Source of the DNA: Vicingaceae bacterium | GTDB lineage: Bacteria; Bacteroidota; Bacteroidia; Flavobacteriales_E; Vicingaceae | NCBI GenBank assembly: GCA_029251425.1 | Contig: JAQXDJ010000440.1 | Span: 1 to 41,627, forward strand | Length of the DNA: 41,627 nucleotides | Direction: 5' to 3' | In this document: piece after piece, positions 8,241 to 15,560 of the stretch | Layout of the letters: every line of letters begins with the position of its first letter | How positions within the stretch are numbered: position 1 is the stretch's first letter | Made by a program: the position numbers and the translations under genes | Notes under the pieces: model-generated | Told to the model about the DNA's origin: nothing | Seen by the model: the letters and a program-made list of their open reading frames with translations, nothing else | The model's database searches: none

Positions 8241-8334
8241 GCTTTCTTTATCTTTCCTTTGCAAAAAAGAGCTGTTTTGATGAATATAATCGCAACTAAA
8301 AATCATTGAATACAAAACTAAGAATTAAATATAC

Positions 8335-9189
8335 ATGTCTATAGATATAAATAACATACCCAGTTTAAAAGCTGATTTTCAATTTACCACCACTAACCAT
8401 ATTGACACTATACTTGACAAAAGTTTTAACATTAACGATGAAAACAAAAAACTAAAACTTATTTTAAGTTTAATAGATTTTACAACTTTAGAAGGCTCTG
8501 ATACTCCTAGTAAAGTTGAAGCAATGTGCGACATTGTGTTAGAATTAGAAAAAAGAAATAATATTCCTAATGTAGCTGCAATTTGTGTTTACCCAACATT
8601 TGCAAAAATTGTGCGTAATAAATTAACTGGCACAACTGTAAAAACCGCTTGTGTTGCTGGGGCATTTCCTTCAGGGCAATCCTCTCTCGAAATTAAACTA
8701 CAAGAAATTAAATGGGCAATTCAAGAAGGTGCCACTGAAATTGATATGGTAATCTCTAGAGGAAAATTATTCGAAGGAAAATACCAAGAAGTTTTTGATG
8801 AAATTGTTGCTATAAAGAAGTGTTGCGGAGGTGTTCATCTTAAAGTTATTATTGAAAGTGGTGAGCTTCAAAACAATCAAAACATTAGGGTTGCAAGTGA
8901 TTTAGCAATGTATGCAGGGGCAGACTTTATAAAAACCTCAACAGGAAAAATAAGTGAAGGTGCAACATACAACTCAGTATATGTTATGCTAGATGCTATT
9001 AAAGACTATTATAACGCTACAGGTAAAAAAATAGGAATGAAGCCAGCTGGAGGAATAAGTAACATTCCTACTGCAATTAACTATTTAAAATTGGTTGAAA
9101 ATACTGTAGGTGATGAATGGTTATCTCCAGACTTATTTAGATTTGGAGCAAGTAGTTTAGCAAAAATTGTTTTAGATAAATTATCATAA
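8335..9189 (+). CDS. deoC: Deoxyribose-phosphate aldolase
   Basis: A 284-aa class I aldolase that splits 2-deoxyribose-5-phosphate into glyceraldehyde-3-phosphate and acetaldehyde in deoxynucleoside catabolism. The TIM-barrel blocks are VAAICVYPTF, VAGAFPSGQSS, EIDMVISRG, LKVIIESGEL and the Schiff-base segment DFIKTSTGK, with the lysine near residue 200, then MKPAGGIS. The length is slightly above the roughly 220-260 aa of many bacterial DeoC proteins, because of an N-terminal extension typical of longer DeoC forms. It is followed after 3 bases by cysQ and is likely co-transcribed with it, although the two functions have no obvious link. Confidence 0.95.
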   Translation: MSIDINNIPSLKADFQFTTTNHIDTILDKSFNINDENKKLKLILSLIDFTTLEGSDTPSKVEAMCDIVLELEKRNNIPNVAAICVYPTFAKIVRNKLTGTTVKTACVAGAFPSGQSSLEIKLQEIKWAIQEGATEIDMVISRGKLFEGKYQEVFDEIVAIKKCCGGVHLKVIIESGELQNNQNIRVASDLAMYAGADFIKTSTGKISEGATYNSVYVMLDAIKDYYNATGKKIGMKPAGGISNIPTAINYLKLVENTVGDEWLSPDLFRFGASSLAKIVLDKLS

Positions 9190-9192
9190 ATA

Positions 9193-10005
9193 ATGAATCG
9201 AGAAGATTGGCTCCTTATAATAATTAATGCATCATTAGAAGCTGGGAGAGAAATATTAGATGTTTATAATGCTGACTTTTCGGTAGAGCTAAAAACAGAC
9301 AGTTCACCAATAACTCAAGCGGATAAAAACGCACACCACATTATTATTAATACCTTAGAGAAAACAAACCTACCTATTATAAGTGAGGAGGGGGAGCAAA
9401 CTCCCTATCAAAAAAGGAAAGATTGGAAGCAATTTTGGATGGTGGACCCTTTAGATGGAACCAAAGAGTTTGTAAATAGAAATGGAGAATTTTCCGTTAA
9501 TATTGCACTTATAGAAAATGGAAAGCCAACAATGGGAGTAATTTATATTCCCGTTCAGCAAGCCCTTTATTTTGCAGATAAACAAGCTTACAAAATTGAA
9601 AATTTTAGCAAGCCTATTTATTCTATTACCAACTTATTGGTAAATGCCGAACAACTTCCACTAATTCAAAATCGCTCTAACTTCATTGTTTTAGCAAGTC
9701 GTTCACACATGAACGAACAGACAACAAGCTTTATAAATAAATTAAAGGAAAATTATACTCATTTAACAATTCAACAAAAAGGAAGTTCTTTAAAGCTATG
9801 TACAATTGCCGAAAATTCAGCTGATATTTACCCTCGTTTTGGACCAACAATGGAGTGGGACATTGCTGCGGGACATGCAATTATTAATGCTGCTGGAGGC
9901 TCAGTAATTAATTGGGAAACAAAAACCTCATTACAATATAATAAAGAAAGCTTATTAAACTCTTCGTTTATTGTCAATTCAACTTCTCAAATACAAAGCC
10001 TTTAG
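9193..10005 (+). CDS. cysQ: 3'(2'),5'-bisphosphate nucleotidase
   Basis: A 270-aa cytoplasmic member of the inositol-monophosphatase superfamily. It removes the 3'-phosphate from PAP, the by-product of sulfate assimilation. The metal-binding motifs are visible: ISEEG near residues 63-67, DPLDGTKEF at 85-93 and WDIAAGHA near residue 223. The FVNRNGEFSVNIALI stretch is typical of CysQ rather than plain inositol phosphatases. It sits 3 bases after deoC. Its last 32 bases overlap the 3' end of the polysaccharide deacetylase gene on the opposite strand. Confidence 0.93.
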   Translation: MNREDWLLIIINASLEAGREILDVYNADFSVELKTDSSPITQADKNAHHIIINTLEKTNLPIISEEGEQTPYQKRKDWKQFWMVDPLDGTKEFVNRNGEFSVNIALIENGKPTMGVIYIPVQQALYFADKQAYKIENFSKPIYSITNLLVNAEQLPLIQNRSNFIVLASRSHMNEQTTSFINKLKENYTHLTIQQKGSSLKLCTIAENSADIYPRFGPTMEWDIAAGHAIINAAGGSVINWETKTSLQYNKESLLNSSFIVNSTSQIQSL

Positions 10006-10585
10006 CCATCAAATATTCTACAGCTTTAGGTAAAGCATATTTCAAGTTTCTTTCTGCCTTTAGGCTATCATGAAATACAATTATAGAACCTGAAACAGTA
10101 TTTTCAACTACATTTTCATAGCATTTTTTAGGAGTTAAATTTTCATCGAAATCACCACTCAACACATCCCACATAACAATTTTATACCTTAAAGAAAGTG
10201 TATTTAATTGTGGCTTTTTAATCCTTCCGTAAGGAAGTCTAAAAAGCTTAGAATCAACTGTCTGCTGGCATTCAATTACGTTTTTAATGTATTCACCTTT
10301 ACTTGTTTTCCAGCCATTTAAATGGTTGTGTGTGTGGTTCCCAACTGCGTGCCCTTCGGCTAAAATTCGTTGATAGATTTGAGAATACTTGTTTACATTA
10401 TCTCCTATACAAAAAAAAGTAGCTTTAATATTATACTCCATTAACAAATCCAATACCCATTCGGTTATCCCTGGTACTGGACCATCATCAAAAGTTAAAT
10501 AAATTTTATTGTCATCATTCGGCAAATCCCAAACCAATTTAGGGTAATACTTTTTTATTATGGTTGGAATTTTAGCTAAAAACAT
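9974..10585 (-). CDS. Polysaccharide deacetylase (NodB homology domain)
   Basis: A 203-aa carbohydrate esterase family 4 protein that removes N- or O-acetyl groups from polysaccharides such as peptidoglycan or exopolysaccharide. All five family motifs can be read: TFDDGP (catalytic Asp and metal Asp), GNHTHNH (metal His pair), RLPYGR, the WDVLSGDF segment and IIVFHDS. It is essentially just the catalytic domain, and no clear signal peptide is present, so its location is uncertain. It begins 1 base after the upstream secreted hypothetical protein, indicating one transcript, and its 3' end overlaps cysQ by 32 bases on the other strand. The actual substrate is not evident. Confidence 0.92.
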   Translation of the reverse strand: MFLAKIPTIIKKYYPKLVWDLPNDDNKIYLTFDDGPVPGITEWVLDLLMEYNIKATFFCIGDNVNKYSQIYQRILAEGHAVGNHTHNHLNGWKTSKGEYIKNVIECQQTVDSKLFRLPYGRIKKPQLNTLSLRYKIVMWDVLSGDFDENLTPKKCYENVVENTVSGSIIVFHDSLKAERNLKYALPKAVEYLMAKGFVFEKLN

Positions 10586-10586
10586 T

Positions 10587-11411
10587 TTACTCTACTTCAG
10601 AAGCATCTGGACCTATTAAGTTTTTTACAATTCGTTCTGCAATTAAAGGGAACTGAACTCGAATAATTTTATCAATATCATTTTCATTAGAAGAAAATCT
10701 CGATTTAATAGCACCGCTACTTAGTTCTTTTCCCACATTATCAAAAATGGTGTAATGTACTTTAATTTCTCTTTTGTACCCTTCATCAGATGCTGCATAA
10801 CGCATGTCAGCACCTCTTTTAATGTCTAACTGATTAATAAAAATATAGTGTGATGCGCTAAATTTAGAATTTAAGCTAGGTAGTAGTTTTTCATTCACCA
10901 AAGTTGTTTTCATATACTTTTCACGATTATCAACCTGTGAGACCACCTGCCCTCCTTGAATACCCGCTTCAATATACTCTTCTTCCTTTTTCTTCTTTTT
11001 AAACTTTCCGATTAATTTCGTCCCCACATTTTCTTTCTTAACCACAACCTCTTCAGGCACCAATTCATATTTATATCCTATAGAATTATAAATATACCCT
11101 AACTCTTTTCTTGACTCGTTTGGTGGAATAGAATAAAAAGACAAAGGGTTATAGTAGTTTTTTAAGGCAATGAAGATCTCTCTATCTAAAGCTGCCCTAA
11201 ACTTTGCTTTTATTTCCTGAAAATTCATTTGATGATTTTGAGCTAAGTCTCTATCAATATCTGAAATATACATTTTAGCCTCAAAAGGAATAATCAACAC
11301 TGAAGATCTGGAAGATATAGCAGGTTCGTTAAGACTCCCTGTCGTATTGTTCTGTGCGAAAGTAGCTGTCGTGCTTATTAAAGCAATCAAACAAATAAAT
11401 AATTTTTTCAT
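10587..11411 (-). CDS. Secreted hypothetical protein
   Basis: A 274-aa protein I do not recognise. Residues 1-19 (MKKLFICLIALISTTATFA) are a clear signal peptide. The mature protein has a VLIIPFEAKMYISDIDRD block close to the N-terminus, a very basic/acidic stretch GKFKKKKKEEEY near the middle, and a FINQLDIKRGADMRY region. No catalytic motif or membrane anchor is evident. Its promoter region (11412-11510) shows no strong -7 box. It lies directly upstream of the polysaccharide deacetylase, 1 base apart, so a periplasmic role connected with envelope polysaccharide is possible but unsupported. Confidence 0.7.
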   Translation of the reverse strand: MKKLFICLIALISTTATFAQNNTTGSLNEPAISSRSSVLIIPFEAKMYISDIDRDLAQNHQMNFQEIKAKFRAALDREIFIALKNYYNPLSFYSIPPNESRKELGYIYNSIGYKYELVPEEVVVKKENVGTKLIGKFKKKKKEEEYIEAGIQGGQVVSQVDNREKYMKTTLVNEKLLPSLNSKFSASHYIFINQLDIKRGADMRYAASDEGYKREIKVHYTIFDNVGKELSSGAIKSRFSSNENDIDKIIRVQFPLIAERIVKNLIGPDASEVE

Positions 11412-11510
11412 GCGTGTTGGATTAAATCTCTTGATTAGTAAAACTACTTTAATCCAATAATAATGCCGCAGGCAGAAATACTGTTTTTAAACAAGAATAA
11501 GTTAGTAAAG

Positions 11511-12851
11511 CTAAAACCTTAAAAAGTCTGTATTTGCATAAATCATAAACAGCAATAAGAAAATCATTCCTGCCATTTGTGCATATTCCATTAACTTTTC
11601 ATTCGGTTTTCTTCGAGTAATTATTTCATACATTAAAAACATTACATGCCCTCCGTCTAATGCTGGAATCGGTAACAAGTTCATAAATGCCAATACTAAT
11701 GAAATCCAAGCTGTTTTTTCCCAGAAGTTTTGCCATTTCCATTTTGTTCCAAAAACTTTAGAAATAGAATAAAACCCTCCCATCCCTTTATAAGCACCTG
11801 TACTAGGGTTAACCATTTTTTTAAAGCCATTATAATACTTGGTTATTTCTTCTTGAGCTTTTCCTGCCCCTCTACCAAAAGCAGCAAAAAAGCCATACTT
11901 ATTTGTTTTCGTTTCATAAATACCCTGCTCACCTAACTCTTCAACAGAATATGGGTATCGAGCAACTCCTAAAATATTAGAGTCTGGAATAAGCATCGGA
12001 ATAGAAACTGTTTTTCCTTCACGTAAAACTTTTAATTCTACATTTTGGTTTGTATATTTCTCTGCAAGAGCTTTAAACTCATCAAAATACTTTATTTCAT
12101 CATTATTAATTCCGACAATCTGATCTTTTAGCATTAACCCTGAATTTTCAGCAACATATCCTTTTCCAATTCCTGCAACTGTAAATGGAATTCTAGGATA
12201 CAATAAGCCTTGTCCTAATTTCTTGCTTTCAATTAATTTCCCTAAAACATCACCTGGAACCTGTAGTTTTAATTCTTCTCCACCTCTATTAACAGTAATT
12301 GTTTCAGCATATAACATGTTTTCTACAGAGTTAAAGAACCCCTGGTACGTTTCTCCATTAACCAACACTATTTTATCTCCTGTTTGAATTCCAACACTTT
12401 CAGATAAAACTTCGTTCATAACAAATACACCATCTGTTAAATTCTCATTCGGCAAATATTTTTCGCCATAGCCCATCAAAACAAAACTGTAAATTAAAAA
12501 CCCAACAATAACGTTTACGATAATTCCTCCTAACATTATAATTAAACGCTGCCAAGCTGGTTTAGATCTAAATTCCCATGGTTCAGGTTCTTTCTCCATT
12601 TGCTCTTTGTCCATGCTTTCGTCAATCATTCCAGCAATCTTTACATATCCTCCCAAAGGCAACCAACCGATACCATACTCAGTTTCTCCAATTTTTTTCT
12701 TATAAACAGAAAACCAAGGATTAAAAAAAAGGTAAAAACTTTCTACTTTAGTTTTAAAATATTTAGCAGCAATAAAATGTCCGCCTTCGTGTAAAACTAC
12801 AAGAATAGAAATGCTTAAAAATAATTGTCCAAACTGTATAACGTATTCCAT
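11511..12851 (-). CDS. rseP: RIP metalloprotease (site-2 protease family)
   Basis: A 446-aa inner-membrane zinc protease performing intramembrane cleavage, in the RseP/YaeL family that releases anti-sigma factors. The zinc motif HEGGH is at residues 21-25 in the first membrane segment. The second zinc-ligand motif, LLPIPALDGGH, is near residue 390. PDZ-like regions lie between them, around residues 130-290. The length and two-PDZ layout match the family. It follows dxr by 30 bases, a common pairing in bacteria, with a VWA-domain protein gene further upstream. Which anti-sigma factor it cuts cannot be inferred. Confidence 0.95.
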   Translation of the reverse strand: MEYVIQFGQLFLSISILVVLHEGGHFIAAKYFKTKVESFYLFFNPWFSVYKKKIGETEYGIGWLPLGGYVKIAGMIDESMDKEQMEKEPEPWEFRSKPAWQRLIIMLGGIIVNVIVGFLIYSFVLMGYGEKYLPNENLTDGVFVMNEVLSESVGIQTGDKIVLVNGETYQGFFNSVENMLYAETITVNRGGEELKLQVPGDVLGKLIESKKLGQGLLYPRIPFTVAGIGKGYVAENSGLMLKDQIVGINNDEIKYFDEFKALAEKYTNQNVELKVLREGKTVSIPMLIPDSNILGVARYPYSVEELGEQGIYETKTNKYGFFAAFGRGAGKAQEEITKYYNGFKKMVNPSTGAYKGMGGFYSISKVFGTKWKWQNFWEKTAWISLVLAFMNLLPIPALDGGHVMFLMYEIITRRKPNEKLMEYAQMAGMIFLLLFMIYANTDFLRF

Positions 12852-12881
12852 TTAATCTAAAATTAGGGGCGAAGTTATGAT

Positions 12882-14048
12882 TTAAATTAGAGATTTAGCA
12901 AATTCTCTAGCCTGAGCATTTGTGCTCACATAGTCTTCGTATGTTGGTGTTTTTATGAAAGGTATTTCTTCCATACATTTTTGATTGATCTCGGCAATTT
13001 CTAAAAACTTTATTTCATCATTTAAGAATGCTTCTACTGTAATTTCATTGGCAGCATTTAAAACACAAGCAGCATTTCCTCCTTTTTCCATAGCCTCATA
13101 CGCTAAGGCAAGGTTTAAAAAAGTTTCTTTATCTGGTTGCTCAAAAGTTAATTGAGGGTAGTCCATAAAGTTAAAGCGTGGAGATTTAGAAGTAAATCGA
13201 TATGGAAAAGATAAGGCATATTGTATTGGATGTTTCATGTCTGGTAGTCCCATTTGCGCCTTCATACTACCATCTTCAAACTGAACAATAGAATGAATAA
13301 TTGATTGTGGATGAACAATTACATCTATTTGTTCTGGTTTTAAATTAAACAACCACTTTGCTTCAATTACCTCCAACCCTTTATTCATTAATGTAGCTGA
13401 ATCAATAGTGATTTTTGCTCCCATCTCCCAATTCGGGTGTTTTAAAGCTTGTTCTTTAGTTATGTTTTTTAACTCATCTGATTTTCTACCTCTAAAAGGG
13501 CCACCAGATGCAGTTAGATAAATTTTTTCAATTTTATTTTGAACCTCTCCTGTTAAACACTGAAAAATTGCGCCATGCTCTGAATCTACCGGCAAAATTG
13601 CGACTCCATTTTCTGCAGCTAGTTTGGTAATTAACTCTCCTGCCACTACCAAAGTTTCTTTGTTTGCTAAAGCAATATTCTTTTTTGCTTTAATTGCCTT
13701 AATCGTTGGCAGTAAACCTGCGTAACCAACTAATGCAGTTAACACAATATTTACATCTTCCATTTCTACCACCTGAGCCAAGGCAGTTTCACCAGTAAAC
13801 GTTTTAATGTCGTGTTTCCATAATTTCTCTGAAACTTCTTCAAAGCGAGACTCATCAACTATTACAACCGCGTTAGGTTTAAATTTTATGGCTTGCTCAA
13901 TTAATAAGTCAGCATTTCTATTAGCAGTTAAAACCTCTACTTGAAATTTGTCTGAATGTTCTTCTATTACTTCTAAAGCTTGAGTGCCGATAGAGCCTGT
14001 TGAACCTAAAATGGCTATTTTTTTCTTGATGACTTCTTGATTGTCCAT
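12882..14048 (-). CDS. dxr: 1-deoxy-D-xylulose-5-phosphate reductoisomerase
   Basis: A 388-aa cytoplasmic enzyme converting DXP to 2-C-methylerythritol-4-phosphate with NADPH, the committed step of the MEP isoprenoid route. The N-terminal Rossmann motif is GSTGSIGTQAL (residues 15-25). ALANKETLV, PVDSEHGAIFQCL and TASGGPFRG are the classic NADPH, metal and substrate segments. MNKGLEVIEA and HPQSIIHS follow. The length is normal. It lies 5 bases after the VWA gene and 30 bases before rseP on the same strand, so all three are probably one transcript. Confidence 0.97.
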   Translation of the reverse strand: MDNQEVIKKKIAILGSTGSIGTQALEVIEEHSDKFQVEVLTANRNADLLIEQAIKFKPNAVVIVDESRFEEVSEKLWKHDIKTFTGETALAQVVEMEDVNIVLTALVGYAGLLPTIKAIKAKKNIALANKETLVVAGELITKLAAENGVAILPVDSEHGAIFQCLTGEVQNKIEKIYLTASGGPFRGRKSDELKNITKEQALKHPNWEMGAKITIDSATLMNKGLEVIEAKWLFNLKPEQIDVIVHPQSIIHSIVQFEDGSMKAQMGLPDMKHPIQYALSFPYRFTSKSPRFNFMDYPQLTFEQPDKETFLNLALAYEAMEKGGNAACVLNAANEITVEAFLNDEIKFLEIAEINQKCMEEIPFIKTPTYEDYVSTNAQAREFAKSLI

Positions 14049-14053
14049 TTACG

Positions 14054-15379
14054 TTATTTCGATTTTCTGGAATTTGTTTTTATTTCATCCATCAACACTT
14101 TTTTAGCTTGGCTATATGATTCAATGTGAATGTAATTTCCATGACCAGTTTCAGCAATAGATGACATCGATTTAACAGTTGTTTTTTTGTTTTTAACACC
14201 CACAACCGAAATAGAAACTCCTTTTTCATAGTTCTGTGCAACATTTTCTAAAATATCATTACCTTTTAAAATGAATCCCCCATCAGTAGCTATAATTACT
14301 TGATTATTACCCTCCTCTATTTTATTAGCTCTAGCTATCTGATACGCTTTTTTAATTCCTTTACTACCTGCAGTATATCCACCTGCTGTTAATTCCTGTA
14401 TCAATTCTGTTATTTTAGCTTTATCTGTAACATATTCCGATTTTAAAACCGTTGTTACATTTGAAGCATAAGTTACAATTGCTAACTTATCTATCGGCCT
14501 AAGTCCGTTTAACAATTCAATCATTGAAGCTTTTAATAAATCCATACGCCCTTCTTGTTTCATAGAAACAGAAGCATCAATACAAAAAACAACATTGTTT
14601 GGGGCAAATAAATTTACTGGCAGCTCTTTTGTAGAAATAGTATCTGCAGGTTCAATTACTACAAGCTCTTCAACAACAGTGTCTTCTTTAGCTGCAATAA
14701 CTTCTTCTTCTGTTGGCTCGCCTAACTCAAACTCTATATAATCATTTTCTGAATTAAGCTCAAAATCTTTTTCTTTTGCCCCGTAATTTTCTGCATTAAC
14801 TACGAAATAATAATTGTCCCATTTCAAACTTTGAATAACAAACCCTTTTTTATCCGTTTGTAAAGCTTTATAGTTTAGTCCATCCCAAATAATCTGAACT
14901 GTTGCATTTTTTATTGGCTTTTTAGTGTTTATATCTACAACCTTAATTTTTACATTTTTTCGTTCTTCAGTCGGTTTCGTTTGTACTTTTATTTCAGGAC
15001 ATTCGGTTGATTCATTAATGTTAAAGGTTTTAGCATCTCCTTCAATGGTTAAGGTGATAGGCTCATTATTAACATTTACCCAAATAGGAATGTCTTTTTT
15101 GAATTTCCCTTTCTTTTTTGGAGTGTATTTAATTCTAACAATAATAGTACTATCAGGTAAAATCTCTTTTTTAGAGAATTTCACATCTATCCCATAAGGT
15201 TCTTCCAGCCTTAAAATGGTTGCTTTTTCTTTACCTGCATTGGTAAACGTAAAGTCAAAATACTTTTTATCTGCTTTATTTACTTCTCCTAAATTATGGT
15301 AAGAAGTGTTAAAAACAACTTGAGCTGAAAGTTTGCTTATAAAAAAGCAACTAAATATGATAATTAAGATTTTCTGCAT
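14054..15379 (-). CDS. Secreted von Willebrand factor A domain protein with DUF1573-like N-terminus
   Basis: A 441-aa exported protein with three visible parts. After a signal peptide (residues 1-19), residues 21-120 look like the DUF1573/ASPM-SPD-2-type immunoglobulin domain (NLGEVNKADKKYFDFTFTN). Residues 140-215 resemble a CnaB/carboxypeptidase-regulatory fold (VVDINTKKPIKNATVQI). Residues 262-441 are a VWA domain with an intact metal-ion-dependent adhesion motif DASVS (D268) and ATDGG. VWA domains bind protein or matrix partners. Its partner is unknown. It heads the operon with dxr and rseP. A -7-like TAATTTTG (15412-15405) precedes it. Confidence 0.8.
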   Translation of the reverse strand: MQKILIIIFSCFFISKLSAQVVFNTSYHNLGEVNKADKKYFDFTFTNAGKEKATILRLEEPYGIDVKFSKKEILPDSTIIVRIKYTPKKKGKFKKDIPIWVNVNNEPITLTIEGDAKTFNINESTECPEIKVQTKPTEERKNVKIKVVDINTKKPIKNATVQIIWDGLNYKALQTDKKGFVIQSLKWDNYYFVVNAENYGAKEKDFELNSENDYIEFELGEPTEEEVIAAKEDTVVEELVVIEPADTISTKELPVNLFAPNNVVFCIDASVSMKQEGRMDLLKASMIELLNGLRPIDKLAIVTYASNVTTVLKSEYVTDKAKITELIQELTAGGYTAGSKGIKKAYQIARANKIEEGNNQVIIATDGGFILKGNDILENVAQNYEKGVSISVVGVKNKKTTVKSMSSIAETGHGNYIHIESYSQAKKVLMDEIKTNSRKSK

Positions 15380-15404
15380 AGTTTCTTAGAAACAATTTTA
15401 CTGC

Positions 15405-15412
15405 CAAAATTA
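15405..15412 (-). promoter_or_regulatory. Possible -7 box for the VWA-dxr-rseP operon
   Basis: Read on the minus strand this is TAATTTTG, a full match to TAnnTTTG, 25 bases before the VWA gene start. The nearest TTG on that strand (15429-15427) is only 14 bases away, too close for a standard -33, so the call is tentative. Confidence 0.35.
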
Positions 15413-15478
15413 CGATTTCGTTTTTACAAGACGGATTCGAATCTATTTAAAATACTAGCAGAATAATATGTTACTTTT

Positions 15479-15509
15479 TTTGGCAAACTATTGATTTTTA
15501 TTATATTCG
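15479..15509 (+). promoter_or_regulatory. Bacteroidetes-type promoter for the nidogen/Ig-repeat gene
   Basis: TTTG (15479-15482) and TATATTCG (15502-15509) are 19 bases apart, fitting the -33/-7 spacing. The -7 box is the TAnnTTCG variant. The coding start at 15561 follows about 50 bases later. Confidence 0.55.
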
Positions 15510-15560
15510 TGCGTCTTTTAGTCTGAACAACTCGTCTAAAATTTATAAAACTATAGTAAA

